The notes under the pieces are model-generated. The model did no database searches and was not told where the DNA came from. It saw only the letters and a program-made list of their open reading frames with translations. Positions 29,245 to 38,593 of a stretch of 64,000 nucleotides of DNA are shown piece by piece. The position numbers and the translations under genes were made by a program. This stretch comes from Campylobacter sp. MIT 99-7217 (GTDB lineage Bacteria; Campylobacterota; Campylobacteria; Campylobacterales; Campylobacteraceae), in contig NZ_QHLJ01000002.1 of the NCBI RefSeq assembly GCF_006864365.1, forward strand, positions 1 to 64,000, in the 5' to 3' direction. Each line of letters opens with the position of its first letter. Within the stretch, counting starts at the first letter, position 1.

Positions 29245-30604
29245 CGAACTTGCAAAACAAACACTCATTGTTTTACATGAAAGAGGACTTAAACCAACCC
29301 CTGAAAATTACTCTGAAGTTTTTGAGGAACTAAGCTCTAAAAAGGGTTATAGCGGTGGGACAAAGGAAAAGATTGAAAAATTTAAAAATCTACTTATTCC
29401 AGCTTATCAAGAAAATTTAAAAAATCGAAATTTCAAAAATACAGATGAGCTTTTAAGTTTTTTGATCTCCTTACTCAATAGACAAGGCACAGAAAAGGTT
29501 TCAAGCTTTTATGAGCCTTTAAATTTGATCCTAAAGGCTTTGCTTGTTAGCAAAGATAAGAAAATAAAAGATATGGCTTCACTAAGCTTAAGTCGAATTT
29601 CTAAAACTATGGATGCTGAAATGATTTTTTTGCTCGAAAAAAAATGGCAAGAATTTCAAAAAAACTATGAAAATAATGATTTTGAAGAAGAGCTTAAAAA
29701 ATACGGCATTAAAAATGAGGATTTTAACTCGACCATAAAAAAACTTTTAACCCAGCTTGATTTAAGATCTTATGAGTATTTTGCAAGCTTGCTAGCAGCT
29801 TGCATGAAACCTTCCTTAGTTCAAAGTGAACTCATTGATAATTTTGCCAAAAATCTTGAAGACAAACCAAGTAAGCTTTTAGATAAAAATTTTAAAAATA
29901 TCTTACTAGAATATATCAATAAAAGAATTGCTGCGGATATGATCTTTGTGCAAAAAAATTTAAGTTTTTTTAATCAAAATTTATTAAAACTTAACCAAAT
30001 GCTTGATTTGCTTCAAAATATCAATCAAAAAAATATCGACTTTGTTAATGGTTTTGATCATAAAAAAGAAGATATTCAGCTCAGTTTTGATGATATAAAA
30101 TCCAAATTTATGGAGCTTAATGAAAAAATTAATGCTATTAATGCTCAAATTAAAATCACAAATGATCCAAAACAAAGACAAGAATGGAGTTTAGAAAAAG
30201 AAATCCTCAAACTTGATGAAAGATTTTTATCTTATAAGCTTAACTATGCTCTATGCTTGTTTAGCGTGAGCAATTATCATTTCATTATAGAAAAATACGG
30301 CATCATCAACCTAGGAGAAATTCTTACTCGCTTAAAAACTATCCTTGAAAACAGCTGTGGTGAGCTTGATGAGCTTTGGATTGTTGATGAAAAATCTTTC
30401 ATGCTTATCATTCGTAACAAAAGCTATGATGAGGTGATTAATTTAGTTCAAAGAAACATTACAAGTATAGAAAATTATAAATTCATCTATCAACAAGAAG
30501 TCGTTGTGCCAAGAATTCAAAGCTTTTTTATGGACAAACAAAGCTATCCTCATCTTAATATCTATAAAGAGCTTTTAAAAAAATTAGATAGCGAAAATGA
30601 ATAA
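29231..30604 (+). CDS. Conserved Campylobacter protein, probable degenerate GGDEF-domain protein
   Basis: A 457-residue soluble protein with no assigned function. The N-terminal LAKQTLIVLHERGLKPTPENYSEVF resembles the start of many diguanylate cyclases (LPPTPENY-type). The middle is helical with coiled-coil character (~250-310). Residues ~330-435 have the spacing of a GGDEF domain: ALCLFSVSNYHFIIEKYG matches the D-x-F-K-x-x-N-x-x-YGH region, LGEILTRLKTIL follows, and WIVDEKSFMLII sits where R-x-GGDEF-xxLL would be. Substrate and metal residues are not conserved, so catalysis is unlikely; it may be a scaffold or receptor. It is embedded between lptE and folC with overlaps on both sides. Confidence 0.55.
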   Translation: MSNISELAKQTLIVLHERGLKPTPENYSEVFEELSSKKGYSGGTKEKIEKFKNLLIPAYQENLKNRNFKNTDELLSFLISLLNRQGTEKVSSFYEPLNLILKALLVSKDKKIKDMASLSLSRISKTMDAEMIFLLEKKWQEFQKNYENNDFEEELKKYGIKNEDFNSTIKKLLTQLDLRSYEYFASLLAACMKPSLVQSELIDNFAKNLEDKPSKLLDKNFKNILLEYINKRIAADMIFVQKNLSFFNQNLLKLNQMLDLLQNINQKNIDFVNGFDHKKEDIQLSFDDIKSKFMELNEKINAINAQIKITNDPKQRQEWSLEKEILKLDERFLSYKLNYALCLFSVSNYHFIIEKYGIINLGEILTRLKTILENSCGELDELWIVDEKSFMLIIRNKSYDEVINLVQRNITSIENYKFIYQQEVVVPRIQSFFMDKQSYPHLNIYKELLKKLDSENE

Positions 30605-31778
30605 AACCTTTCTTGCTTTCTTAGAAACCAAAAGCCAAAACTACGATAAAATAGATCGCTTTAGAGCCTTTAGATTTTTTGAAAAATACAAACAGCATTT
30701 TAAACTAAAACCTATCATTCATATCATAGGAACAAATGGCAAGGGAAGCACAGGACGCTTTTTAACTCAGCTTTTACTAGGTCTTGGCTTTAAGGTGGGA
30801 CATTATACAAGTCCTCATATTTTTAAATTTAACGAAAGATTTTATTTTAATGGCAAAATTGCTAGTGATGAGCTTTTAAATAAAACACACGAAAAGCTAA
30901 AAAATATCTTTAAAGATGACTTAGAAAAACTTAGTTATTTCGAATACGCAACCTTTTTAGCAGCTCTTATGTTTGAAGAATGTGAATTTGTTATTTTTGA
31001 AGCAGGCATTGGAGGAGAATACGATGCTACCTCTCTTTTTGAAAAAAGACTTAGCATTTTTACAAAAATTGGTTTTGATCATATGCAAATTTTGGGCTCT
31101 AGTTTAAAAGAAATTTCAAGAACCAAGCTCAAAGTTATGTCAAAAGAAGCGATTATTTCGCATGAACAAGAACAAATTACCCTTGATCTTGCTTTAAAGA
31201 TCGCTCTTTTAAAAAATGCAAAACTTTCTTTTCTCAATGAAAGCTTGAATGAAAATTTACTTCAAGGCGTTCATCTTTATCAAAAAAAATACCCCTTAGT
31301 AGCTTTTTTAAAACACAACCTCTTGCTTGCCTGTGCAAGCTTAAATCAAATGCTAGGACAAGAACTATGCTTAAAAGCTCTTGAAAGGCTTGGAAAACTT
31401 GATCTAAGAGGACGATGTGAAAAAATAGCTGAAAATATCTATATCGATGTGGGACATAACGAAATGGCCGCTCAAGCCTTAGCTGATGAACTAAGTGGAG
31501 AAAAGGTGGTTTTAATCTATAATGCCTTTATGGATAAAGATATTTTTTCAATTTTAAGAAAATTAAAGCCTATAATTGCTAAAATTAGTATTTACAATTA
31601 TAAAAGCGAGGAAAGAAAACTCGCCAATAAAACGATCAAGCAAGCTTGCGAAGAGCTTGAAATAAAATGCGAAGAGTTTCAAACATTTGATAAAAATGAA
31701 AAATATTTAGTATTTGGCTCTTTTGTTTTGGTTGAAAATTTTTTAAGAGGCTATATTGAAAAAACTAAAAGCTCATAA
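30597..31778 (+). CDS. folC: Folylpolyglutamate/dihydrofolate synthase
   Basis: A 393-residue Mur-ligase-family enzyme. IIGTNGKGSTGRFL is the ATP-binding P-loop (~41-55), followed by YTSPHIFKFNERF, the FolC substrate motif, and FEAGIGGEYDAT. The C-terminal domain has IYIDVGHNEMAAQAL. It adds glutamate to folates and in many bacteria also makes dihydrofolate. It overlaps the M23 peptidase gene by 23 bp. Confidence 0.94.
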   Translation: MNKTFLAFLETKSQNYDKIDRFRAFRFFEKYKQHFKLKPIIHIIGTNGKGSTGRFLTQLLLGLGFKVGHYTSPHIFKFNERFYFNGKIASDELLNKTHEKLKNIFKDDLEKLSYFEYATFLAALMFEECEFVIFEAGIGGEYDATSLFEKRLSIFTKIGFDHMQILGSSLKEISRTKLKVMSKEAIISHEQEQITLDLALKIALLKNAKLSFLNESLNENLLQGVHLYQKKYPLVAFLKHNLLLACASLNQMLGQELCLKALERLGKLDLRGRCEKIAENIYIDVGHNEMAAQALADELSGEKVVLIYNAFMDKDIFSILRKLKPIIAKISIYNYKSEERKLANKTIKQACEELEIKCEEFQTFDKNEKYLVFGSFVLVENFLRGYIEKTKSS

Positions 31779-32658
31779 ATTTACAATTACCATAACAGAT
31801 GTTAATGGTTCAAGGCATTTTCATTTATCACAAATCATAAAAAAAGTCGCCTTATATACCATACTCTTTATTTTGGCATTTTTAGTCTTCTCAGCCTTTT
31901 ATATTGACTATCTCAATGGAAAAGTTACTGAAATTTCAAACAAAAGAGAAGATCTGATCCAAAAAAGCAAAGAACTTGAAAAAGCTAATGAAAAAATGCA
32001 AGAAAGCGTAGCCAAAAAAGCTGAGGAATACTCGCTCATAGAAAATAAAATAGCCCTTTTTGAAGAGCAGCTTGGTCTTGATAGCGAAAACAATCTCACC
32101 CTTAATGCTAGACTTGATAAGCTTAATCTAACAAACGAACAACAAATTGGAGTTTTACTTCAAATTCCAAATGGCTATCCCATAGAAAACAGAGGCATTA
32201 CGGGAAATTACGGCTGGAGGGATCACCCTGTTTTAAATAGAAAAGAATTTCATTCAGGTATTGATCTTAGAGCACCCATTGGAACGCCTATTTATGCTCC
32301 TGCAAATGGGGTTGTTGAGTTTTCATCGTATAATAGCAATGGATATGGATATATGATTATTTTGGTGCATAATTTTGGCTTTAAAACCGTTTATGCTCAC
32401 ATGACAAGAAAAGATGTGGTTCAGCCCGGGGAATTTGTAACAAAAGGACAACTCATAGGCTATACGGGCAATACAGGCGTAAGCACTGGACCTCATTTGC
32501 ACTATGAAGTGCGTTTTATAAATAAAACCTTAGAACCTTTATATTTTTTAAATTTGACTCGCAAAAACATGGATAAATTTTTTAATCAAGAAAGGAGAGT
32601 ACCATGGCAATCTTTAATAAAAGCAATATCAACTCAAGCGTCTCAGAAACAACAGTAA
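31756..32658 (+). CDS. M23-family peptidoglycan endopeptidase, membrane-anchored (Csd1/Csd2-like position)
   Basis: A 300-residue protein with one membrane helix (~32-50), a coiled coil (~56-105) and a C-terminal LytM domain. Zinc and catalytic residues are complete: His166 and Asp170 in HSGIDLRAP, His215 in YAHMTR, and His247/His249 in GPHLHYEVRF. It should cut peptidoglycan cross-links in the periplasm. In H. pylori the same place (between folC and the bactofilin ccmA) holds csd1 and csd2, which set helical cell shape; here there is one gene. The start is TTG within folC. It overlaps the bactofilin by 55 bp. Confidence 0.85.
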   Translation: MKKLKAHKFTITITDVNGSRHFHLSQIIKKVALYTILFILAFLVFSAFYIDYLNGKVTEISNKREDLIQKSKELEKANEKMQESVAKKAEEYSLIENKIALFEEQLGLDSENNLTLNARLDKLNLTNEQQIGVLLQIPNGYPIENRGITGNYGWRDHPVLNRKEFHSGIDLRAPIGTPIYAPANGVVEFSSYNSNGYGYMIILVHNFGFKTVYAHMTRKDVVQPGEFVTKGQLIGYTGNTGVSTGPHLHYEVRFINKTLEPLYFLNLTRKNMDKFFNQERRVPWQSLIKAISTQASQKQQ

Positions 32659-32990
32659 TTTCTTCGGGCGCTAGGATTGAAGGACAATTTTATTTTAATT
32701 CCATGCTTCATTTAGATGGAGAAATCAGTGGTGTGATCAATTCACAAAGTCAAGTTGTTATCGGCAAAAATGGCGTCTTAAAAGGACAGCTTAACGCTGA
32801 TAAGGTTATTGTAAGTGGTGTTTTTGAAGGAGAGCTTGAAACAAATGTTCTTGAAATTTTAGAAGGCGGCTTAGTCAATGGAAATATCATTATCAAGCAA
32901 ATCGCCATTGAAAGCGGTGGGAGATTTGTTGGTAACAGCAAACTTAAAGATGACAATACAATCAATCTAATAGAAAACGCTCAAGACTAA
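32604..32990 (+). CDS. Bactofilin (CcmA-like cell-shape scaffold)
   Basis: A 128-residue bactofilin. From ~20 to 115 it is a repetitive beta-helix with regular glycine turns (GEISGVI, GVLKGQL, GVFEGEL, GLVNGNI, GGRFVGN), the family hallmark. Bactofilins polymerise under the inner membrane and position peptidoglycan enzymes. The 55-bp overlap with the M23 peptidase gene upstream and the H. pylori parallel (csd1-ccmA) point to a joint role in helical shape. ATG follows AAAGGAGAG at 32591-32599. Confidence 0.9.
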   Translation: MAIFNKSNINSSVSETTVISSGARIEGQFYFNSMLHLDGEISGVINSQSQVVIGKNGVLKGQLNADKVIVSGVFEGELETNVLEILEGGLVNGNIIIKQIAIESGGRFVGNSKLKDDNTINLIENAQD

Positions 32991-32997
32991 GCTGTAA

Positions 32998-35931
32998 ATG
33001 CAAGCCAATCTTTACGAATTTTTACAAAAAACAAAATGCGAGCTTGTGCTTTGTGAAGACGATAAAGAGGCTGATTTACTTGCACAAGTGAGTATTTTTC
33101 AAGGTTTAAAAACCTTTGTTTTGCCGGATTTTAGAGCTGAGTTTAATGATGATTTAAAACCTTTTTCAAAGGAACTTTTTGAAATTTGTAAGGTTTTAAA
33201 TGCTTATCATCAAACAGACTCAGCCAAAATTCTCATCAGTCCCATAAAAACTATACTCAATAAGCTTCCGGGTAAAAATCATCTTAAAAATCTTAATTTA
33301 AATCTCAATCAACAAATTAAGCTCAACGAACTTAAAGATGAATTTGAACGCTTGGGCTATGAATTTGTAGATATGGTGCAAGATAGGGCTGAGGTATCTT
33401 TTAGGGGAGAAATCATTGATATTTTTGCTATCAATGAAGAAAATCCTTTTAGAATTTTACTTTTTGAAGATGAGATTGAAAGTATAAGATATTTTGATCT
33501 TAATACACAAAAATCCATACCCAAAGAACTTTCAAGCATTAAAATTTGCCCCTTTTTATCAAATTTTTCCAAACAAGGTTTTATTGATTTTCAAAACAAG
33601 CTCGAAGAAAGGCAAAATCAAAGCCTTATTAGCGATATTAACTCGCTTGGTTTTTGGTGCATTGATGATTTTTTTGATTATTTAAGCCTTGATTTTATGT
33701 CTATAAAAGCTTTTGTCCAAGAAGAGTTTTCAAGGGATATTTCTTTTATCAATAAAAAAATTATCCCCGAAGCTAAGATTTATAAGGACTTGCAAAGCTC
33801 TTATACGAGGGATTTTTTTAGTTTTCATAAGGATAAAAAGATTACTATCCTTGCTAGAAATGAAGCCTTGCTCAAGCAAAAAGGCATAGAGCTTGACATA
33901 AATATTTGCTTTAAACAAAGCGAACTTCGTATAAATCTCATCAGCAAAGATGAAATCATACTTTCTTTAAATACAAAGGAAAGAAGAACTTTTCGCAAAA
34001 AAGCAAATTTACTCATTGATGAGCTTAAAGTGGGGGATTTTGTAACCCATGAAGATTATGGTGTAGGCAAGTTTTTGGGGCTTGAGATGATTAAAATAGC
34101 TGGGGTGCAAAAAGAATTTGTCGCCCTACTTTATCAAAACAATGACAAGCTTTTGCTTCCTGTTGAAAATTTATATATGATCGATAAATTTTTAAGTGCA
34201 AGCGGTAATGTTCCCATACTTGATAAGCTTGGTAAGGGTTCGTTTTTAAAACTTAAAGAAAAATTAAAAGAAAAACTTTTTGCCATTGCCAATTCCATTA
34301 TCTCAATGGCTGCAAAAAGAGCCTTAATCAAACCCAAAGATATAAAGATTGATTATGCTATGCAGGCTAAATTTTCTCAAAGTGCTGGCTTTGTCTATAC
34401 TGAGGATCAAGAAAAAAGTATAGAAGAAATTTTACAGGACTTTGAAAGTGGCAAGGTCATGGATAGGCTTTTAAGTGGTGATGTGGGCTTTGGAAAAACA
34501 GAAATCGCCATGAATGCGATATTCCCTGTTATTAAAAGTGGTTTTTGTGTATTTTTTTTCGTGCCAACCACGCTTTTATCACATCAGCATTTTAAAACAC
34601 TTAAAAATCGTTTTGAACCCTTTAATATAGAAGTTTTTAAGCTTGATCGTTTCACAAGCTCAAAGGATAAAAAAAGCCTTTTAGAAAATCTTGCTCTTAA
34701 AAAGCCTTGCGTTGTTATAGGAACACACTCACTTTTAAATGTGGAATGTGAAAATTTAGCCCTTGTTATCATCGATGAAGAACATAAATTTGGTGTCAAA
34801 CAAAAAGAAAAGCTTAAAGAATTTACTCAAAATTCACACCTACTTTCAATGTCAGCTACGCCTATTCCAAGAAGCTTAAATCAAGCCCTAAGCTCTATCA
34901 AGTCATACAGCATTTTAAGCACGCCTCCGCTTGAAAGACTTGATGTAAGAACCTTTGTAAAGCAAAGTGATGATGCATTGATCAAAGAAGCTATTTCAAG
35001 GGAGCTTCGCCGTGGTGGGCAAATTTTTTATATTCACAACCACATCGCTAGTATAAAAGAATGCGAAAAATATCTCAAATCCTTGTTTAAAGACTTGAAA
35101 ATACTCATTTTGCATTCAAAGATTGATTCTAAGACCACAGAAGAGCAAATGCTTAAATTTGAAAACAAAGAATACGACTTACTTTTATGCACAAGCATAG
35201 TTGAAAGTGGTATTGATCTTCCAAATGTCAATACCATCATCGTTGAAAATTCAGATCGTTTTGGAATGGCTGATTTGCACCAACTAAGAGGCAGGGTAGG
35301 AAGAAGCGATAAACAGGGGTATTGTTATTTCTTGATAGAAGATAAAAATGCGATCACAAAAGATGCTCTAAAACGCCTTGTAAGCCTTGAAAGCAACTCT
35401 TTCTTAGGTTCAGGAAGCATACTTGCTTATCATGATCTTGAAATTCGCGGTGGAGGAAACTTACTTGGGGTTGATCAAAGTGGGCATATCGAACAAGTTG
35501 GCTATGGACTTTATCTTAAAATGCTTGAAGATGAACTCAATGCCTTAAGCAAAAAACGAATTTTAGAACAAAAATGCGAACTAAAACTCAATGTCAATGC
35601 CTTTTTAAATAGCGATTTAATCAGCGAAGATCGCTTAAGACTTGAGCTTTATAAAAGACTTAGCAAATGCAAAAGCGTAAATAGCGTATATGAAATAGAA
35701 GGCGAGATAGAAGATCGCTTTGGCAAACTTGATACTTACACAAAACAATTCCTAGAACTTATCATCATCAAAATTTTAAGCAAGGATCGCTTTAAGCTGA
35801 TCAGTAATTTTGAAGCAAATATACAATTTACAAATTTAAATGATGAAAAATTTCTCATCAAAGCAAATAGCAAGGACGATGATGATGTGCTTTCTTGCAT
35901 TTTAAACTATCTTAGACAAAAGGAAAGCTAA
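32998..35931 (+). CDS. mfd: Transcription-repair coupling factor
   Basis: A 977-residue Mfd, shorter than E. coli (~1150) as usual in this group. The N-terminal UvrB-like part has RAEVSFRGEIIDIFA. The RNA-polymerase-interacting domain begins LKVGDFVTHEDYGVGKFLG. The RecG-like helicase has Walker A SGDVGFGKTEIAM, the DEEH box in VIIDEEHKFGV, SMSATPIPR and HQLRGRVGRS. It removes stalled RNA polymerase and recruits UvrA to lesions. Its stop overlaps the next start (TAATG). Confidence 0.96.
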   Translation: MQANLYEFLQKTKCELVLCEDDKEADLLAQVSIFQGLKTFVLPDFRAEFNDDLKPFSKELFEICKVLNAYHQTDSAKILISPIKTILNKLPGKNHLKNLNLNLNQQIKLNELKDEFERLGYEFVDMVQDRAEVSFRGEIIDIFAINEENPFRILLFEDEIESIRYFDLNTQKSIPKELSSIKICPFLSNFSKQGFIDFQNKLEERQNQSLISDINSLGFWCIDDFFDYLSLDFMSIKAFVQEEFSRDISFINKKIIPEAKIYKDLQSSYTRDFFSFHKDKKITILARNEALLKQKGIELDINICFKQSELRINLISKDEIILSLNTKERRTFRKKANLLIDELKVGDFVTHEDYGVGKFLGLEMIKIAGVQKEFVALLYQNNDKLLLPVENLYMIDKFLSASGNVPILDKLGKGSFLKLKEKLKEKLFAIANSIISMAAKRALIKPKDIKIDYAMQAKFSQSAGFVYTEDQEKSIEEILQDFESGKVMDRLLSGDVGFGKTEIAMNAIFPVIKSGFCVFFFVPTTLLSHQHFKTLKNRFEPFNIEVFKLDRFTSSKDKKSLLENLALKKPCVVIGTHSLLNVECENLALVIIDEEHKFGVKQKEKLKEFTQNSHLLSMSATPIPRSLNQALSSIKSYSILSTPPLERLDVRTFVKQSDDALIKEAISRELRRGGQIFYIHNHIASIKECEKYLKSLFKDLKILILHSKIDSKTTEEQMLKFENKEYDLLLCTSIVESGIDLPNVNTIIVENSDRFGMADLHQLRGRVGRSDKQGYCYFLIEDKNAITKDALKRLVSLESNSFLGSGSILAYHDLEIRGGGNLLGVDQSGHIEQVGYGLYLKMLEDELNALSKKRILEQKCELKLNVNAFLNSDLISEDRLRLELYKRLSKCKSVNSVYEIEGEIEDRFGKLDTYTKQFLELIIIKILSKDRFKLISNFEANIQFTNLNDEKFLIKANSKDDDDVLSCILNYLRQKES

Positions 35932-36608
35932 TGCAAGGCAGTGATATTTTCAAGCTTCTATGCTCTTTAAATTTAAACTTCAAGGACTTTGACTGGTTTG
36001 AAAATAAGGGTTTGAGTGAATTTGAGCTTTTGATTTCTGTGATTTTAACGCAAAATACAAATTGGAAAAATGTTTTAAAAGCCTTAGAAAGCCTAAGATC
36101 AGCAAAAATCACAAGCCTAGAACACATTTTAAAACTAGAAAATACCGAGCTTGCAAATCTCATCAAGGCAAGTGGCTTTTATAATACCAAGGCAAAAAGG
36201 ATCAAAGGCTTATGCGAGGCTATTTTAAGAGATTTTGAAAATTTACAAAATTTCAAGGCAAAAGTTAGTAGGCAGTGGCTTTTGAATATCAAGGGCTTAG
36301 GTTTTGAAAGTGCTGATGGGATATTAAATTATCTTTGCAATAAAGAAATTCTTGTCGTTGATAGCTACACAAACCGCCTTGCTTTAGCACTAGGATACGA
36401 ATTTGAAAGCTATGAGGAATTAAGGGAATTTTTTGAAAGCGGGATCAGCAATGAACAAAATGAGCTTTGTAAACTCTTAGGAAAAAAACTTGAACTTTAT
36501 GAACTTTATCAAATTTTTCATGCTCTTATCATAAGTTTTGCAAAAGCATATTTTAGAGGCAAAAAGCTTAGTGATGAGGGAAGTGCGATTCTTCAAAATC
36601 TAGCTTAA
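35931..36608 (+). CDS. MagIII-like 3-methyladenine DNA glycosylase (HhH-GPD family)
   Basis: A 225-residue helix-hairpin-helix glycosylase. The HhH is LNIKGLGFESADGI (118-131) and the catalytic Asp144 lies in VVDSYTNR. The Cys cluster that binds 4Fe-4S in endonuclease III is absent. Lys205 (SFAKAY) occupies the position of the carbamylated lysine I recall from H. pylori MagIII. It therefore more likely removes 3-methyladenine than acts as endonuclease III. Direct coupling to mfd joins two repair functions. It overlaps the convergent downstream gene by 4 bp. Confidence 0.8.
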   Translation: MQGSDIFKLLCSLNLNFKDFDWFENKGLSEFELLISVILTQNTNWKNVLKALESLRSAKITSLEHILKLENTELANLIKASGFYNTKAKRIKGLCEAILRDFENLQNFKAKVSRQWLLNIKGLGFESADGILNYLCNKEILVVDSYTNRLALALGYEFESYEELREFFESGISNEQNELCKLLGKKLELYELYQIFHALIISFAKAYFRGKKLSDEGSAILQNLA

Positions 36609-38593
36609 TCATCTTTTATCTCATAACCATTTCTAAAAATCCACCAGCTCAAAGCCTTGGCTCTTTTAAGCTGTCTTAACAAATGCTCGGCTAAGCTCTC
36701 ATCATCTTGCAAACTTTGCTCACCTTCAAAATACTCGTTTTTATAGCCATTGTTTAAAAATCTCTCATTTGCAACGGCAAAATACCCTAAAACATAATCT
36801 TTTTTAGGCAAAGCCTGGTTTGAAAAAAGAGGATAACCAAAGCTTTCGTATTTAAAGCCTTTTGGTGCGACAAGTTCGACTATGGTAGGCACGATATCGA
36901 TGTGAGAGCCAAGCTTTGAGGTCATTTTTGGCTTTAAATTTGGTGCGTAGAGTATGAAAGGAATTTGATTTTGCAAGATAGCACTATCTGTTTTAAAAGG
37001 ATATTCTCTATCATAATGATCGCCTGTGATGACAAAAAGGGAATTTGGAAGGGCTTTTGAAGTTTCTTTGATAAATTTTGCAAGCATTTTATCTTGATAA
37101 TAAATATGCGCAAAAACCTTTCTAGCCCTTGTTTTATCAGCTATTTCATCATGTTTTTGTAAAAATTGATCTATGCTTTCAAAAGGCACATTAAAATCCT
37201 CTAAAGGCAGATCATAAGGAGGGTGATAAGAGGTGGTCATGATCATAGAAAAGGTTTTTTTGCCTGCATTTTCCAAACTTTTTGCCTTGATAAATTCATA
37301 CAAATAATGATCATAAGCACCCCAAGCGTTTTCAAAAGGTGCTTTAAATCCTTGTTTTTTAGCAAAATCAATAACATGCGTGTTATAAAAAATTTGATCA
37401 AAACCTTGAGAAAGCGTGTAGCTGTCAAGCTTTTGCCAAGTTCCAGAGCCTCCGTAGTAAAAATTATTTTCATAGCCTAAGCTTTTAAAGATAAAACCTG
37501 CTGAAGTGTTAAATACAGGGCTTTTGCCTACGCTTAGATTAAGCGGAATTTCGATTTGATAAAGTCCGCTGATTTGTACATCAAGACTTTTTATCGTGGA
37601 GGCTGCATTTTGGATAAAAATAGGCACGCAAAAGGCAGTTTGTAAATCAATCATTTTTGAAAGCTCACTTGTTAGATTCATCTCCTTAAATTCCTCGTCA
37701 AAATGCCAAGCACTAAAGCTTTCGGCCACGATATAAAAAATATGATCGATTTTTGTATCTTTTGAGCTTTGAACCTCTTTTTGAAGCAAATCATGTAAAT
37801 TTAGCGTTTTAAAGTCATTTTCTTTGAGATTGAAAAAATTAGAAGCTGTTTTTATAGGACTTTCATCGATATAGTTTTGAAAACTTGACTTTGAAATTTG
37901 TGCGTAAGATTTATAAACATAGTTTAAATCCCTGTAAGCACCTTGCGTGATCTGCCTTAAAAAAGTATCGCTCACTGGAACAAGCTCTTTTCCTAAAGAA
38001 ATGCCTTTAAGTCCTATTTGTCCATTGATAGCAAAGAGTAAGCAAAGGGCGAGACACAAAAAAAGAGCTAAATTTTTAAGCTTGCTTAAATTTATAAAAC
38101 GAGCCTTAAAGATTTTTTGAGCCAAAAAGAGCAAAAATAAAAATAAAGCATAAAAAACAAAGCTTAAAATAAGCCACAAAAGCACCTTTATACTGAGGTT
38201 AAACTCCCCACTTAAGCCCGTTTTTAAAATCGCCATTTGATCATCAAAGATAAGTCCTAAAAGCGTTGCATTAAAAACATCTTTGTAAATTTCATAAAAG
38301 CCGATATTAGCAATATTGACAAAGCAAGTGATGAAAATACATAAAAAAGCATAAATTCGGACTAATTTTTGCTTTAAAAACAAAGAAAGTAAAAAATATC
38401 CAAGCACCAAAACGCCGATAATTTGCCCATCGTATCTAAAAGCATTGTAAAAACTTGTGAAAAAATCAACATTTAAATGAATGCTTCCTTGAATATACAA
38501 GATAAAAACAAGCCTTAAGCTTAAAAATACAAAATACAAAAAGATAAAAAAGATAAAAGAATGAATCAAAATTTGTTTAAAAGAAAGTTTCAT
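36605..38593 (-). CDS. LTA-synthase-like membrane sulfatase-fold transferase (copy 1)
   Basis: A 662-residue protein with five membrane helices in the first ~200 residues and a periplasmic alkaline-phosphatase-fold domain. Metal and catalytic positions of the family are visible: Glu in VAESF, nucleophile Thr in QNAASTIKSL, His in SYHPPYDLP, and Asp-His in VITGDHYDRE. Family members transfer phosphoglycerol, phosphoethanolamine or related groups to envelope glycans or lipids. The substrate here is unknown. It is the last gene of a three-gene minus-strand run with a small membrane protein (4-bp overlap) and a sialidase-like protein. A paralogue lies at 45439-47424. Confidence 0.8.
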   Translation of the reverse strand: MKLSFKQILIHSFIFFIFLYFVFLSLRLVFILYIQGSIHLNVDFFTSFYNAFRYDGQIIGVLVLGYFLLSLFLKQKLVRIYAFLCIFITCFVNIANIGFYEIYKDVFNATLLGLIFDDQMAILKTGLSGEFNLSIKVLLWLILSFVFYALFLFLLFLAQKIFKARFINLSKLKNLALFLCLALCLLFAINGQIGLKGISLGKELVPVSDTFLRQITQGAYRDLNYVYKSYAQISKSSFQNYIDESPIKTASNFFNLKENDFKTLNLHDLLQKEVQSSKDTKIDHIFYIVAESFSAWHFDEEFKEMNLTSELSKMIDLQTAFCVPIFIQNAASTIKSLDVQISGLYQIEIPLNLSVGKSPVFNTSAGFIFKSLGYENNFYYGGSGTWQKLDSYTLSQGFDQIFYNTHVIDFAKKQGFKAPFENAWGAYDHYLYEFIKAKSLENAGKKTFSMIMTTSYHPPYDLPLEDFNVPFESIDQFLQKHDEIADKTRARKVFAHIYYQDKMLAKFIKETSKALPNSLFVITGDHYDREYPFKTDSAILQNQIPFILYAPNLKPKMTSKLGSHIDIVPTIVELVAPKGFKYESFGYPLFSNQALPKKDYVLGYFAVANERFLNNGYKNEYFEGEQSLQDDESLAEHLLRQLKRAKALSWWIFRNGYEIKDD

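Noticed and set aside
36605-38593. Phosphoethanolamine transferase EptC
   Set aside because: The membrane layout resembles EptC, but the Thr-containing string and the GDHYDRE ending look closer to LTA-synthase-type enzymes; substrate left open.
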